From positions 1,624,001 to 1,688,000 of the forward strand of contig CP134536.1 of the NCBI GenBank assembly GCA_031826515.1: a stretch of 64,000 nucleotides of DNA, written 5' to 3'. The stretch's first letter is position 1. Every line of letters begins with the position of its first letter. Shown here piece by piece: positions 1-9,068 of the stretch. Below the pieces are notes generated by a model, which ran no database searches, was not told the origin of the DNA, and was given only the letters and a program-made list of their open reading frames with translations. The translations under genes and the position numbers were made by a program. The DNA comes from Flavobacteriaceae bacterium HL-DH10 (lineage in GTDB: Bacteria > Bacteroidota > Bacteroidia > Flavobacteriales > Flavobacteriaceae).

Positions 1-666
1 AAAGGTAGGCGCAACCATATCTTCACCATTTAAAATAGATGGCTTTGGCTGACCAATGGTTCCCAGTTTTTCAAACTTTAATTCGTCAATCCAAAACGTA
101 TAGCCAAATCCGCCTGTAGCTTGAGTTCCTGCAGAATACCAAAACATACCTCTTTCTTCAATCAATTTAGAAGCATCTGGAATCGGAATCGTATATTTAA
201 CCCAGTTCGTACTCAAACTTATATTTGATCTCGTTACTTGATATTTATTTTCACCAAAGTCAGTACCAAAACCCATTTGGCCAATAGATACGCCTTGTGA
301 CGCTTTAGCCCAAAACGTTAACGCATCAAATTCGGTAAGGTTGCGTCCCGCACCATCTACTCTAAAGATAGCACCAGCAAAATTCCCATCAGGATCATCA
401 GCATTCGGCACATCAAAACGCATTGAGGACTGACTTTCGTAGCTTTCATTATCATCAACAGTCCAAGCGGTTGCTTTAGAACCTTCAAACGGAAAGTAAA
501 AATCGCTACCAAGACCAATAGGTGAATCTATAAAAACCCCTCCTGTCTTAGAGTTAGTAGCAAACTCTACCTCATCTGATATTTCTCTTTCACAGCTCGT
601 AGCCGCGAAAAAAAGTAACCCTGATAGCAGTATAATTTTTGAATAAATAAATTTTATATTTTTCAT
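1..666 (-). CDS. Surface glycan-binding lipoprotein, C-terminus cut by window edge
   Basis: The reading frame is open from ATG at 666 down to base 1, so at least 222 residues are present and the stop lies outside. The start MKNIKFIYSKIILL leads into a lipobox ending ATSC at Cys25, followed by Glu-Arg-Glu, as in exported Bacteroidota lipoproteins. The rest reads as a beta-sandwich of the carbohydrate-binding kind: aromatic-rich strands such as MRFDVP, ALTFWAKAS and NWVKYTIPI, ending in a YTFWIDELKFE strand like the IDN/IDE strands of CBM-type modules. It follows the split glycosidase gene by 12 nt and is probably cotranscribed with it, so a role in capturing the same glycan at the cell surface is likely. 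No catalytic motif is visible in the part present; a C-terminal enzyme domain beyond the window cannot be excluded. Confidence 0.75.
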   Translation of the reverse strand, partial: MKNIKFIYSKIILLSGLLFFAATSCEREISDEVEFATNSKTGGVFIDSPIGLGSDFYFPFEGSKATAWTVDDNESYESQSSMRFDVPNADDPDGNFAGAIFRVDGAGRNLTEFDALTFWAKASQGVSIGQMGFGTDFGENKYQVTRSNISLSTNWVKYTIPIPDASKLIEERGMFWYSAGTQATGGFGYTFWIDELKFEKLGTIGQPKPSILNGEDMVAPTF

Positions 667-678
667 TTTTCTATATTT

Positions 679-2943
679 TTATTTTCCAATGTTGATGTGG
701 ATATATGTTCTAATTTCCCATTCATTACCATCACCAAATCCAACAGGACTTATGGTTGGTATTGCAGGAAATATATTTGGAGGCACAACATTTGGTGCGT
801 ATCGTGGAGAAAACTCGTTAAGAGAACGCCATGTTCCTCGAACACCAATTTTAGTATTTGGTAAAATAAACCAGTCTTGTTTACCAATAGAAGTTGATAA
901 ATCTAACATAAGTTGTACTGGATAAGTTAAGTTGAAATCGCGATGGTAATCGAAAGGCCCCCAATCATTAATTTTAAAAGAATGAATAAGTTTAAACTTA
1001 TTATATATTAATCTAATATCTCCTCCAACACGTTGAATCATTCGTTCGTCACTTCCATTTGCTTGTCCGTTTCCGGCATAAAAGTTTGCAATAAGACCAA
1101 GGTCTGGGCTAACTTTAGATACTATACGAGAATGTGCTTCCCACAAATCTTGCGCAGGCGCTGCATTAGGAAAGGCAAAAGAAGATCGATCAGCCAAAAA
1201 ACCTATGGCTGCATCTTGAGCTGTTGGATGATGGCGAAAAACAAAGCCAAAATTAAAAGCAAATTTAGCATCTTCCTGTCGGTCATTATCCCATTCGTAC
1301 ATCCAAGTGCCAGGAGTAGGATCATAAGTAAATAAAATTTCTCCTGCAGTGGTTTCTCTATTTCCTCTTACAGCAAACGGATCATCTTGAATATTTCTAA
1401 GTCTTCCTGGTGCATCAACATCATTTGGCATTGCATCAACAATTGGTTTTTGCCACAAAAAGTTAGGAGCTATTTGAACATTACCTATGGTATATGTAAA
1501 ACCAGTAAGAAAGTTATTTTGGTTACCACTTCCTGAATCTTTTAGTCTCCAACCTGTAAAAGTTTGTGTTTGATCTGCACCACCGTTAGCAACCAATCCC
1601 ATAGTTGCTCCTTGAGCATACCAATTAAATAATCCTTTTTGAAAGGTTATTTTAGCTTTTGCCCCCCAGTTATCCTTTTCATTAACCTTATCATTATAAA
1701 TAATATAATTTCCTGTTTGGCCTTCAGCAATTTGAAATTGTCTTCCGTTTAGGGGTTGTCCTCCCCAAATACCACCAGCTTCAATCTCGAATGCCCCAAA
1801 TTCTCTTTTAGCATGAAGCGTTACTCTACGTGTTTTTGGAAGCGGTACAGCAATTGAAGTTACGGCTTCACCAACTTCATCAATATCTTCATGATAAACC
1901 GCTGTAAGATTATAATGGCCTAATTTTTTACTATATTTCAACAATATAGCAGGATTAGCACCCCACCAAAGTTGAGGTCCAAATGCTGCTTTTAAGCCCT
2001 TTAGTCCTTTTTTGCCATCTACTTCAAAACCTAAAATCTCTCCGTTATATATATCTAAATTTGTCCCATAATTAGCTTGAGGATATAAACCAAAGAAATC
2101 GCCTTCGTATCCCCAATGATAATGTCCTGTTCTATAAAAACCTCTTAAGTCAAAATCTTTAGCATTCCACTCAAATTCTGCATTATATACTTTTACGCGA
2201 TTAGGATCTGTAATATCTACATTTCCTTCATCTGTATTTACAGAAAAAGGGCGTCCAGTATTTTCATAAAAAATTTCATCTATAGGATTTTCAGCAACAT
2301 TACCAAGAATATTAAAATTAACATTAGCTCTCATATTAGAACTAGGATTTCCTTCAACTCCAATAAAATATGACTGCATATGATCGAAACCTAATTTATT
2401 AGGATATGTAGATTCATCAGGGTTAGCATCACTAGGCGTTGTAATTAAATTACCTCCTGTATTGAAGGTTGTAAACTCCGCTCTTAAATTGCTAAGTCTA
2501 ATTTTATCAGAAGACTGGCTTTTTAGAGCTGCTTTATCACCTCTAGCTTTTAAAACAGCATCCATTAATTGAATATTATCAAAATGATCTTTTACGATTT
2601 CAGCTGTAACACCTTCTCTATATGGGTTTAATTGATGTGCTTCTTTTAAAGCATAATATGCAGCACGTGGATATAAATTGTATAACCCACGCTCGTTGGT
2701 TGGCCCCTTAGCACAAATACCAAACCACTCTTCATTCATATTATTTTCTCCAGGAGCTAAATCTCTAGCATAACCACCGTTAGACCATGATGCATTTTTG
2801 TCATGCACATCTGAATTTTTTCTATCATCAAAACCATATTTCCACCAACCATCACTAAATTGAAATGTAAAGCCACCAATAGAATTATCTGCTTTATCAA
2901 AACCAGCAGCGTTTTCATATATTTCTTTCCAGTTCTCTACCAT
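679..2943 (-). pseudogene. C-terminal part of split glycosidase: barrel-like domain, out of frame with its N-terminal half
   Basis: This open frame begins at an internal Met (MVENWKEIYE) that is not a plausible gene start. Read upstream in the same frame it gives EDQFSQAYY, which continues naturally from the GH domain encoded at 2937-3827. The first 50 residues (GGFTFQFSDGWW) belong to the end of the TIM barrel. The remaining roughly 650 residues are rich in alternating aromatic/polar strands (FGFVFRH, DIRLIYNKF, KIGVRGTW) and end in WEIRTYIHINIGK, a typical last strand of an outer-membrane beta-barrel with a C-terminal aromatic-rich signature. I infer an outer-membrane-anchored enzyme. Joined through a -1 shift at 2970-2976 the whole gene (3827 to 679) would encode about 1049 residues. 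As it stands, this half is expressed only by frameshifting or internal initiation, or the break is a sequencing error. Confidence 0.6.
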
Positions 2944-3827
2944 ATAATATGCTTGAGAAAATTGATCTTCTTTTTTTCAATTTCATTAAATGCATCTGCA
3001 CCAAATTCAGTAAACATAATTGGCTTATTAAGCTTTTGTTTTACTACTTCGAACATATCTGTAAATGAAGATCCACGATAAGAATTCACGCCATAGATAT
3101 CAACATCTTTACATTCTTCTGCAACAATATCTATAAACAAAACATCTCCATTACAAATAGCTACTGGGTGAGAAGTATCCATAGCCTTCATTTTTTTAGC
3201 TGCTTCATTCATCAGTTTATACATGGGTCTTCCTCTTTTTTCACCAATAAATTTCTTCTCTTCATCACTATCGGGAAAATCTTCTGTTTCTGCACCAGCC
3301 CAGAAAAGACCATAATTATTCTCATTACCTAATAAATAAAGTAATAACCCTGGAGTATCTTTATAATCTTTTACCAATTGCTCCATTTCGGCAATTAGAA
3401 ACTCTTGAGTCCGAGGCTCTGAATATATAGTAACAGGTGTCCAAACACCATCTAAGGTTAATCCATATCGACCAAAGGAATGATTAAGCATGGTATAAAT
3501 ACCATAGTTCTCGTATATGTATTTAATCCATTTTGAAGGAATACCAGTATATTGACGAATTACATTAACGTTCATGTTCTTAAGAAGAGACATTTCGGTA
3601 TCAAGTGCTGCTTTGATTACATCGTCAGACTTTTTCCAGAAATTAGCATTTACAGTATTTGTTCCAATTGGAATATAATCCCAATTCATACCATTAATCA
3701 TAAAGTCCTTTCCATTAACGACTAATTTCATACCTTCTTCATTACTTACAACTGATACTTTATTAGACTGCGCAAAAGCAGTTACTGTAAATAAAAAAAG
3801 TACGAATCTTAGAAAATTGTTTTTCAT
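2937..3827 (-). CDS. Clan GH-A glycoside hydrolase domain (N-terminal half of split gene)
   Basis: The protein opens with a signal peptide (MKNNFLRFVLFLFTVTAFAQ) and a GH2-type TIM barrel. Two hallmarks of clan GH-A are visible: LLGNENN at the end of strand 4, giving the acid/base Glu, and MFTEFGAD at the end of strand 7, giving the nucleophile Glu. Both catalytic positions therefore lie before the break. Zero-frame translation ends shortly after with KKINFLKHIIW and a TAG, cutting the barrel before its last strand, so this product alone is unlikely to fold fully. The gene has its own upstream block (3971-4133) copied from the susC upstream region and sits behind a terminator, so it starts a second PUL transcription unit. 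The exact GH family and the substrate cannot be fixed by eye; a GH2-like or related endo/exo-glycosidase on a surface glycan is the safest reading. Confidence 0.7.
   Translation of the reverse strand: MKNNFLRFVLFLFTVTAFAQSNKVSVVSNEEGMKLVVNGKDFMINGMNWDYIPIGTNTVNANFWKKSDDVIKAALDTEMSLLKNMNVNVIRQYTGIPSKWIKYIYENYGIYTMLNHSFGRYGLTLDGVWTPVTIYSEPRTQEFLIAEMEQLVKDYKDTPGLLLYLLGNENNYGLFWAGAETEDFPDSDEEKKFIGEKRGRPMYKLMNEAAKKMKAMDTSHPVAICNGDVLFIDIVAEECKDVDIYGVNSYRGSSFTDMFEVVKQKLNKPIMFTEFGADAFNEIEKKKINFLKHIIW
2970..2976 (-). other. A AAA AAG slippery heptamer at the glycosidase frame break
   Basis: On the minus strand the zero frame reads GAA AAA AAG AAG ATC, so A AAA AAG is in the exact phase of the classic -1 slip site known from E. 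coli dnaX. A tandem -1 slip continues as GAA GAT CAA TTT TCT CAA GCA TAT TAT ATG GTA, joining the two halves without loss of sequence. The A run is 7 long; an eighth A would restore the frame too. No strong downstream stem-loop or upstream Shine-Dalgarno-like stimulator is visible. Confidence 0.5.
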
Positions 3828-3970
3828 AGTCTTATTTAATTATTTGTGTTAGTCTTAAACTTTTTCTAATTGGTTGTTTTCTTGAATAAGACATTTTAAA
3901 CAACACAGATTAGGTGGTGATTTGTTTTATATAAAATTAGAAATCAAAATTGTGAAATCGGCAAAAAAGA

Positions 3971-4133
3971 CCTCAACAAAAAACATACACAATGAAATAA
4001 ACATCATTTTTTTAAGAAAACATTAATAATATAAGTGTTTTTATAAAGATTTAGGAGCTTTTAAGTAAGGTATTAAATCTTGCTAAACAGGGTTTGTTGT
4101 GGTATTGTATAGGTAAAAAACATACGTGTTGTA
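3971..4133 (-). promoter_or_regulatory. Putative PUL operator/promoter block, copy 1 (upstream of glycosidase)
   Basis: Two conserved blocks lie upstream of the glycosidase start at 3827. Block A is CCTCAACAAAAAACATACA at 3971-3989 (plus-strand reading). Block B is TGTTGTG-N3-TTGTATAGGTAAAAA-N6-GTGTTGTA at 4095-4133. The same blocks, with the same distance between A and B, occur upstream of susC at 12349-12511. Between the blocks similarity is patchy (AATAAT and GTTTTTA stretches also match). I infer a shared promoter/operator, most simply for the adjacent Y_Y_Y/LuxR-type regulator; this is not proven by the sequence. Confidence 0.55.
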
Positions 4134-4433
4134 CATATTCATACTAATGCTTAAATTAATTATTAAGGATTTTGTGAATTAATTATTACTTATATTAACT
4201 ATACACTAATAAATTAACTAAGATATATTAAGAGTTTAAGTACTGATATATAAGCTTTTTAACAATAGCCAATATGATAAAGCACACAACATTCAATTAT
4301 TAAAGCAAAATGATAAAGTCTTTTTTAAAACCTGAAAGACTATTTAGTGATGTATCATTCATAATAATTACTTATTAAATATTACGATTCAAAATACTAT
4401 GTCATTGTATTTACAATAATTAATATAATTTAA

Positions 4434-4463
4434 AAGGGGACAAACATTAATGTTTATCCCCTT
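4434..4463 (-). terminator. Rho-independent-type hairpin after the SusCD operon
   Basis: AAGGGGA and AAACATT pair with AATGTTT and TCCCCTT around one C/A mismatch, and a T-rich run follows on the minus strand. It lies 17 nt beyond the stop of the PKD lipoprotein gene at 4481, so it closes the susC-susD operon and implies that the glycosidase downstream needs its own promoter. The rest of the 3828-4480 gap holds the operator block above and otherwise AT-rich sequence in which I see no gene. Confidence 0.8.
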
Positions 4464-4480
4464 AAATAAACTAAATTATA

Positions 4481-5428
4481 TTACATTTCAGGTTTCTCGG
4501 TTTGAAAATAACAATACCAAGCACGAGGTCCATCTTCAACTCTCACTTTTAGAGTAGTATTTGTTATTTCAATAATCTCTAAAGTACCAGAGCTCTCACC
4601 GTTATACCAACACATAAATCCACCATCAGAAATATTTATTGTCGTCCCTCTATAAGTGGGATCTATCGCATCTTCTGTTGCAATAGAAGATGATGGAGAT
4701 AAAGTTACCGTTTTAACTCCAGTAAGTCCTGGGGCAACTTCAAGACCATGACAGGTATTACCATCAATACCTATAGTGTTTGCGTAATCTCCATTAACGT
4801 AAGCGATTTCTGTTAACTGTTCAAAAGTGATATCGCCTTCATCAGACTGTGAATACACAAATTCTGCATCATACATACAACGTTTATCTTCCCACCAAGA
4901 ACCTGCGTTAAACCAAGCAGCATATGTATGTGAGCCATCTGCTTGCACTTCGTTTGGTCCTAATCCAATATTTCCATCTTTATCTGCTGCCCAGTACCAT
5001 TTTTTATTATTACCAGCACCACCAGTTAAAAACTTTTTAGCTTCTTGGTCGTCGAAAGAACTATATACATCAATATTGATTGAAGACGTACTTTGAGATC
5101 CGCCAGTTCCAGAGGCTATAACCGTAACTGTATATGTGTTTGTGTCAACTTTTGAAAACCTATGACTTGTAACTCCTGATGCGGCTACAGCATCTGTATT
5201 GTCCCCAAAGTTGTATATATAAGTTATTGTGTTATCTGCCGTAGCTGTAAAATTTACTAAGCCACTACCATCTCCACCTGGATTGTTAGAGTCTTCACCA
5301 ACAATCTCATAAGAAATTTGTATATTACTTGGTGCAACTATATCTCCAACTTCGTAATTATCTTCTTCGCAACTCATTAATGTTATTAATGCAAGAACAA
5401 AGGTTATATAATATTTAATTGTTTTCAT
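4481..5428 (-). CDS. PKD-domain surface lipoprotein (SusE/F-position glycan-binding protein)
   Basis: The 315-residue product begins MKTIKYYITFVLALITLMSC, a lipoprotein signal with Cys20 followed by Glu-Glu-Asp. Residues about 35-120 form a PKD-like fold (FTATADNTITYIYNFGDN, later TVTVIASGTGG). The C-terminal 190 residues contain several Trp/Tyr-rich stretches (KKWYWAADKDG, AGSWWEDKRC, FMCWYNG, RAWYCYF) suited to carbohydrate stacking. It is the fourth gene of the susC operon, 11 nt after its neighbour, which is the position of SusE/SusF-type proteins. I infer glycan binding at the cell surface. No catalytic signature is seen. Confidence 0.75.
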   Translation of the reverse strand: MKTIKYYITFVLALITLMSCEEDNYEVGDIVAPSNIQISYEIVGEDSNNPGGDGSGLVNFTATADNTITYIYNFGDNTDAVAASGVTSHRFSKVDTNTYTVTVIASGTGGSQSTSSINIDVYSSFDDQEAKKFLTGGAGNNKKWYWAADKDGNIGLGPNEVQADGSHTYAAWFNAGSWWEDKRCMYDAEFVYSQSDEGDITFEQLTEIAYVNGDYANTIGIDGNTCHGLEVAPGLTGVKTVTLSPSSSIATEDAIDPTYRGTTINISDGGFMCWYNGESSGTLEIIEITNTTLKVRVEDGPRAWYCYFQTEKPEM

Positions 5429-5439
5429 CTTTTTATTTT

Positions 5440-7566
5440 TTATTTATGAAAATATAAGTTATCAATATACACGGTAGCATTACCACCTGAAGTATCCCAA
5501 ACTAGTTGGGTAATTCCAGCGCGATCCATATCATAATTTGATAAAGGAATAGTGACACTAACCCATGTACCTTGGTTAATTACTGGAAGAAACTCAATAT
5601 CTTCCTGAACAGGGTTATAAGTGGTGTTTACCATTTTAAGTCCTAAGGTGGTGGCGTCTTGTGTATAGTAATCAAAATGTAGATAGCTCATTCCAGTCAA
5701 ATCTGTTGGGTTATCATAGTTGGTTACAATACCTGAATAATTTAATAAATCATATTGCCAAACATTGTTTCCTGCTATAGGGAAATCTGATAGTGTTGTT
5801 GTTTGACCCCAGTCAGGATTTACTTCACTTAGCGCAACCCCTGTATAAGAATCACTATAAATAGAAATAACATCAGCCTGTGCTATAGTAGGTACTGGAG
5901 CAACCACTGTTGGTTGAGCGCCAGACTTAGAAGAAAAATATAAATTATCAATATATACTTTCGCGCTTCCTCCAGACGTATCCCAAATAAATTGAGTTAC
6001 TGCAGATAAATCCAAGTCAAAATCTGATAATGGAATGGTTACACTTGCCCATGTTCCTCTTATTATATTGCCTACAAACTCAATATCTTCTTGATTAACA
6101 ACGGTATTTACCATTTTTAATCCTAAAGTTTCTGCATCAGGTGTAAAGTAATTAAAATGTACATAATCCATACCTGATAAGTCTGTTGGTGCATCATAAT
6201 TTGAAACAATACCTGAATAGTTTAAGTTTTCATATAACCAGATATTGTTTCCATCAATATCAAGAGTTGTCAAAGTTGTTGTTTGACCCCAATCTGGGTT
6301 TATTTCGTTTAAACCAATGTTAGTATATGCATCACTAAAAAGAGAAACAACATTAGCTTCAGTTGTAGTTGGTGTTGGAGCAGGAACCTCAGGGGTTTCT
6401 GCTACAATGGAAGGGTTCCAGAAATAAATATTATCTATAAACACAGTTCCTGCTGCCCACGTGTCGCCTACAAGTTTCAGTTGAAATATTTCTGTAACCG
6501 TTAGACCTTGATCTGTGTAATCTGAAACAAGGATATCCAAGCTTGTCCATTCACCAGTTGTTAAATCTTTTTTTATAGGTGCTTCTGTAGCGCCTCCAGG
6601 AGTGTTATTAATTAATGAAGTTTCTAATTTAAGACCTTCATCTGCCGTCCAAACGTCCAAGTGTAAATATTTCATTCCTGAAACATCTATTGATGTTCCA
6701 TCTGCTAAAGCAATACCTTGATAACTAAGGTTAGTGTATTGTAACATTTCATCACCATTTAAATCAAAAATACCCCAGCCACTTCCTTGTCCGGCTTGTC
6801 CCCAATCTGGGAAATAATTAGTATTAGGAACGTCTGTGTATTTAGTACTATATATGGATATAACATCAGTTTCCTCTCTGCTAGGAGGTGTAGGAGCTGA
6901 ATCTGTAGGTTGTAAAATGGCCGTAACTTCAAAATCAAAAACACACTCTGTTGTTTGAGACGATGCACTCATTGCTACTACTCTAATGGTATACGTTCCA
7001 GCTTCTTGATATTGGTAATCTACGGGTTCTCCATTATTAGCTGTTTCAGGTTCATCTTTTCCTGGTTCCCCAAAATAGACCTCGTAAGAAATACCAAATT
7101 TAGCCGTTACAGTTACATCTACTTCTTTAGATATAGCTTTGTCATTGCTTCTTTTAATATTTTCGTTTAATACACAACTCATTTTGGGTGCTTCGTAAAC
7201 TACAGGGAGAGATTTTGTTGCAGTAGCTGTTAGACCTGTTAATCCAACGGCCTCAATAATTACATCGTAAAATTCTTCTTCTGGAAGTTCAGCATATTGA
7301 TGTACCACACTTTCACCTTGAATTACTTCTGCTAACATTTCAGTACCATCTCCAAAATTTATATTATAAGATGCGGCACCTATAGCATTTGGTGTAATAC
7401 TTATTAGACCTAAATTTCCTGTATCTTCATCCAAGATGGGTTTAAAAACTGCAGAAACTTCTGATGGCGCCTCAACTTTATCAATAAAACTTAAATCATT
7501 ATCATCTTCGGCGCAACTCATGAAGAAGATCAAAGCGAAACTAAATATATATTTTAATGTTTTCAT
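5440..7566 (-). CDS. Large PKD lipoprotein with three tandem glycan-binding-like modules
   Basis: The 708-residue protein starts with a lipoprotein signal (MKTLKYIFSFALIFFMSCAEDD, Cys18). Residues about 35-220 look like two PKD/Ig-like domains (INFGDGTEM, then a second with YEVYFGEPG). Three related modules of about 150 residues follow, starting near 235, 405 and 560. Each opens VISIYS or VVSLFS, has a PDWGQ motif, a GM-YLHFD or GM-YVHFN strand, W-S-V-TIPLS or similar, and ends VYIDNLYF or VFIDNIYF. The second and third modules are much closer to each other than to the first, which suggests a recent duplication. It is cotranscribed with susC and susD, 11 nt after susD. The likely role is multivalent surface glycan binding that feeds the SusCD transporter. 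Confidence 0.8.
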   Translation of the reverse strand: MKTLKYIFSFALIFFMSCAEDDNDLSFIDKVEAPSEVSAVFKPILDEDTGNLGLISITPNAIGAASYNINFGDGTEMLAEVIQGESVVHQYAELPEEEFYDVIIEAVGLTGLTATATKSLPVVYEAPKMSCVLNENIKRSNDKAISKEVDVTVTAKFGISYEVYFGEPGKDEPETANNGEPVDYQYQEAGTYTIRVVAMSASSQTTECVFDFEVTAILQPTDSAPTPPSREETDVISIYSTKYTDVPNTNYFPDWGQAGQGSGWGIFDLNGDEMLQYTNLSYQGIALADGTSIDVSGMKYLHLDVWTADEGLKLETSLINNTPGGATEAPIKKDLTTGEWTSLDILVSDYTDQGLTVTEIFQLKLVGDTWAAGTVFIDNIYFWNPSIVAETPEVPAPTPTTTEANVVSLFSDAYTNIGLNEINPDWGQTTTLTTLDIDGNNIWLYENLNYSGIVSNYDAPTDLSGMDYVHFNYFTPDAETLGLKMVNTVVNQEDIEFVGNIIRGTWASVTIPLSDFDLDLSAVTQFIWDTSGGSAKVYIDNLYFSSKSGAQPTVVAPVPTIAQADVISIYSDSYTGVALSEVNPDWGQTTTLSDFPIAGNNVWQYDLLNYSGIVTNYDNPTDLTGMSYLHFDYYTQDATTLGLKMVNTTYNPVQEDIEFLPVINQGTWVSVTIPLSNYDMDRAGITQLVWDTSGGNATVYIDNLYFHK

Positions 7567-7577
7567 ATCTTATTTTT

Positions 7578-9056
7578 TTAATTTGAATATCCTGGGTTTT
7601 GTGACCAAGTGTTTCCAGCAAGCTCAATTTCAAGTCTTGGAATAGGAAATAAGTCATGCTTATTAACTTCAAAGCCAGGAATCGTACTCGTTTTCTCTGT
7701 TCTAACCTGATCGAAAAACCGATGACCCTCTCCAGCCAATTCCAATCTTCGCTCTTGCAAAATGTTTTCTAAGGTAGCAGGAACTCTGTAACTGATATCT
7801 CCAGAAAAGGCTCTATCTCTAACTTCGTCGAGCAATGTTTGAGGGTCTCCTTTAGGCGATGTAGCTTGAAGATTAGCTTCTGCAGCCATTAACAATACAT
7901 CAGAATAGCGTATTGCTCTATAGTTATTACCGTGGGTAATTCTAGTGTCTGGTAAGTTAGCTTCCTTATATACCATGTATTTAAAATTGTAATAACCCGT
8001 ATATTCATTTCTTTTATCAAATTTTAATTCAGGCATTTGTGCTGCGTAAGCTTCAATATTAAAAAATGTTGCATTGAGTCTAGTATCTGCAACATCATAT
8101 AAATCAACAAGCTCTGGAACAGGCGTGCTAAACGTATTGCCATCATCATAAGGACCCCAGTTTACCTTTTCACCTGTAAATCTTGGTGACATATAACCTG
8201 CTGCTACATTACCTTCAGAATACTCTAATTGCTCATAATTTCCTCCTTCAACACCTATAGAATATTGAATTTCAAAAACAGATTCTTCATTATTCTCGTT
8301 GTTATTAAGAAAAATAGTTCCAAAATCCTCAACTAAACGATATTGTTTTGACTTAATTACTTTATCAAAAGCATCTGCAGCCTTGTCATATTCTTTTTGG
8401 AATAAATACACTTTACCCAATAAGGCCCACGCAGCTCCTTTTGTAGCTCTGCCTGGTTGCGCTTGTATCCAAGGCAAACTATTTGTAGCAGTTATTAAAT
8501 CTTGTTCAATTTTATCATAAACGTCCGCTTTAGGAGTTCTACCAATAGATTGAGCGCCTTCAACAGAGATTCTTCCGTCAACTATTAACGGGACATCGCC
8601 AAAAAATTTAACTAATTGAAAATAGTAAAATGCCCGCAAAAATAAGTTTTCAGCTAATAATTCAGGTTTTCTGTCAAAATCAACTTGATTTTGAAATTCA
8701 ACAATATAGTTAGCTCTGCCTATACCAGCATACATCCATTTCCATACATTTCTTAAAGCTAAATTATCGGCATTATGAGTCATGTCATCAATCTGTTGCC
8801 ATTCTGGAGTATCTGTAGGCCGCTCACCTCCACATAAAGCATTATCTGAGGCAATTTCTCCTAGTATGTGAATTAAATAATTGGTTCCTAAAAGGTCATA
8901 TGTGCCAATTAAAGCATCTTCATAATCTTGTTGTGAATTAAAGAAGTTTTCAGTATTCTGTTGTCCTTCTTTAGAGATATCAATATAATCATCACAAGCA
9001 TTAACTGAGATAGTTAAGGCTGCAAGTATCATTAATTTTATTATATTATTTTTCAT
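7578..9056 (-). CDS. susD: SusD/RagB family outer-membrane glycan-binding lipoprotein
   Basis: The 492-residue protein has a lipoprotein signal ending VNACDDYID (Cys21). It carries the features of SusD-like proteins: an N-terminal stretch with NTENFFNSQQDYEDALIG, TPR-like helices (LRAFYYFQLVKFFGDVPL, KGAAWALLGKVYLFQKEYDKAADAF), and a C-terminal YRAIRYSDVLLMAAEAN segment followed by ILQERRLELAGEGHRFFDQVR, which is the RagB/SusD C-terminal signature. It sits 12 nt after susC and forms the lid of the SusC transporter. The gene symbol is used for the family, not for starch specificity; which glycan it binds cannot be read from the sequence. Confidence 0.95.
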   Translation of the reverse strand: MKNNIIKLMILAALTISVNACDDYIDISKEGQQNTENFFNSQQDYEDALIGTYDLLGTNYLIHILGEIASDNALCGGERPTDTPEWQQIDDMTHNADNLALRNVWKWMYAGIGRANYIVEFQNQVDFDRKPELLAENLFLRAFYYFQLVKFFGDVPLIVDGRISVEGAQSIGRTPKADVYDKIEQDLITATNSLPWIQAQPGRATKGAAWALLGKVYLFQKEYDKAADAFDKVIKSKQYRLVEDFGTIFLNNNENNEESVFEIQYSIGVEGGNYEQLEYSEGNVAAGYMSPRFTGEKVNWGPYDDGNTFSTPVPELVDLYDVADTRLNATFFNIEAYAAQMPELKFDKRNEYTGYYNFKYMVYKEANLPDTRITHGNNYRAIRYSDVLLMAAEANLQATSPKGDPQTLLDEVRDRAFSGDISYRVPATLENILQERRLELAGEGHRFFDQVRTEKTSTIPGFEVNKHDLFPIPRLEIELAGNTWSQNPGYSN

Positions 9057-9068
9057 ATCGCTTAGTCT

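Noticed and set aside
2970-2976. Firm call of programmed frameshifting
   Set aside because: The heptamer fits, but the stimulatory elements known from dnaX are not visible and a homopolymer error is just as likely.
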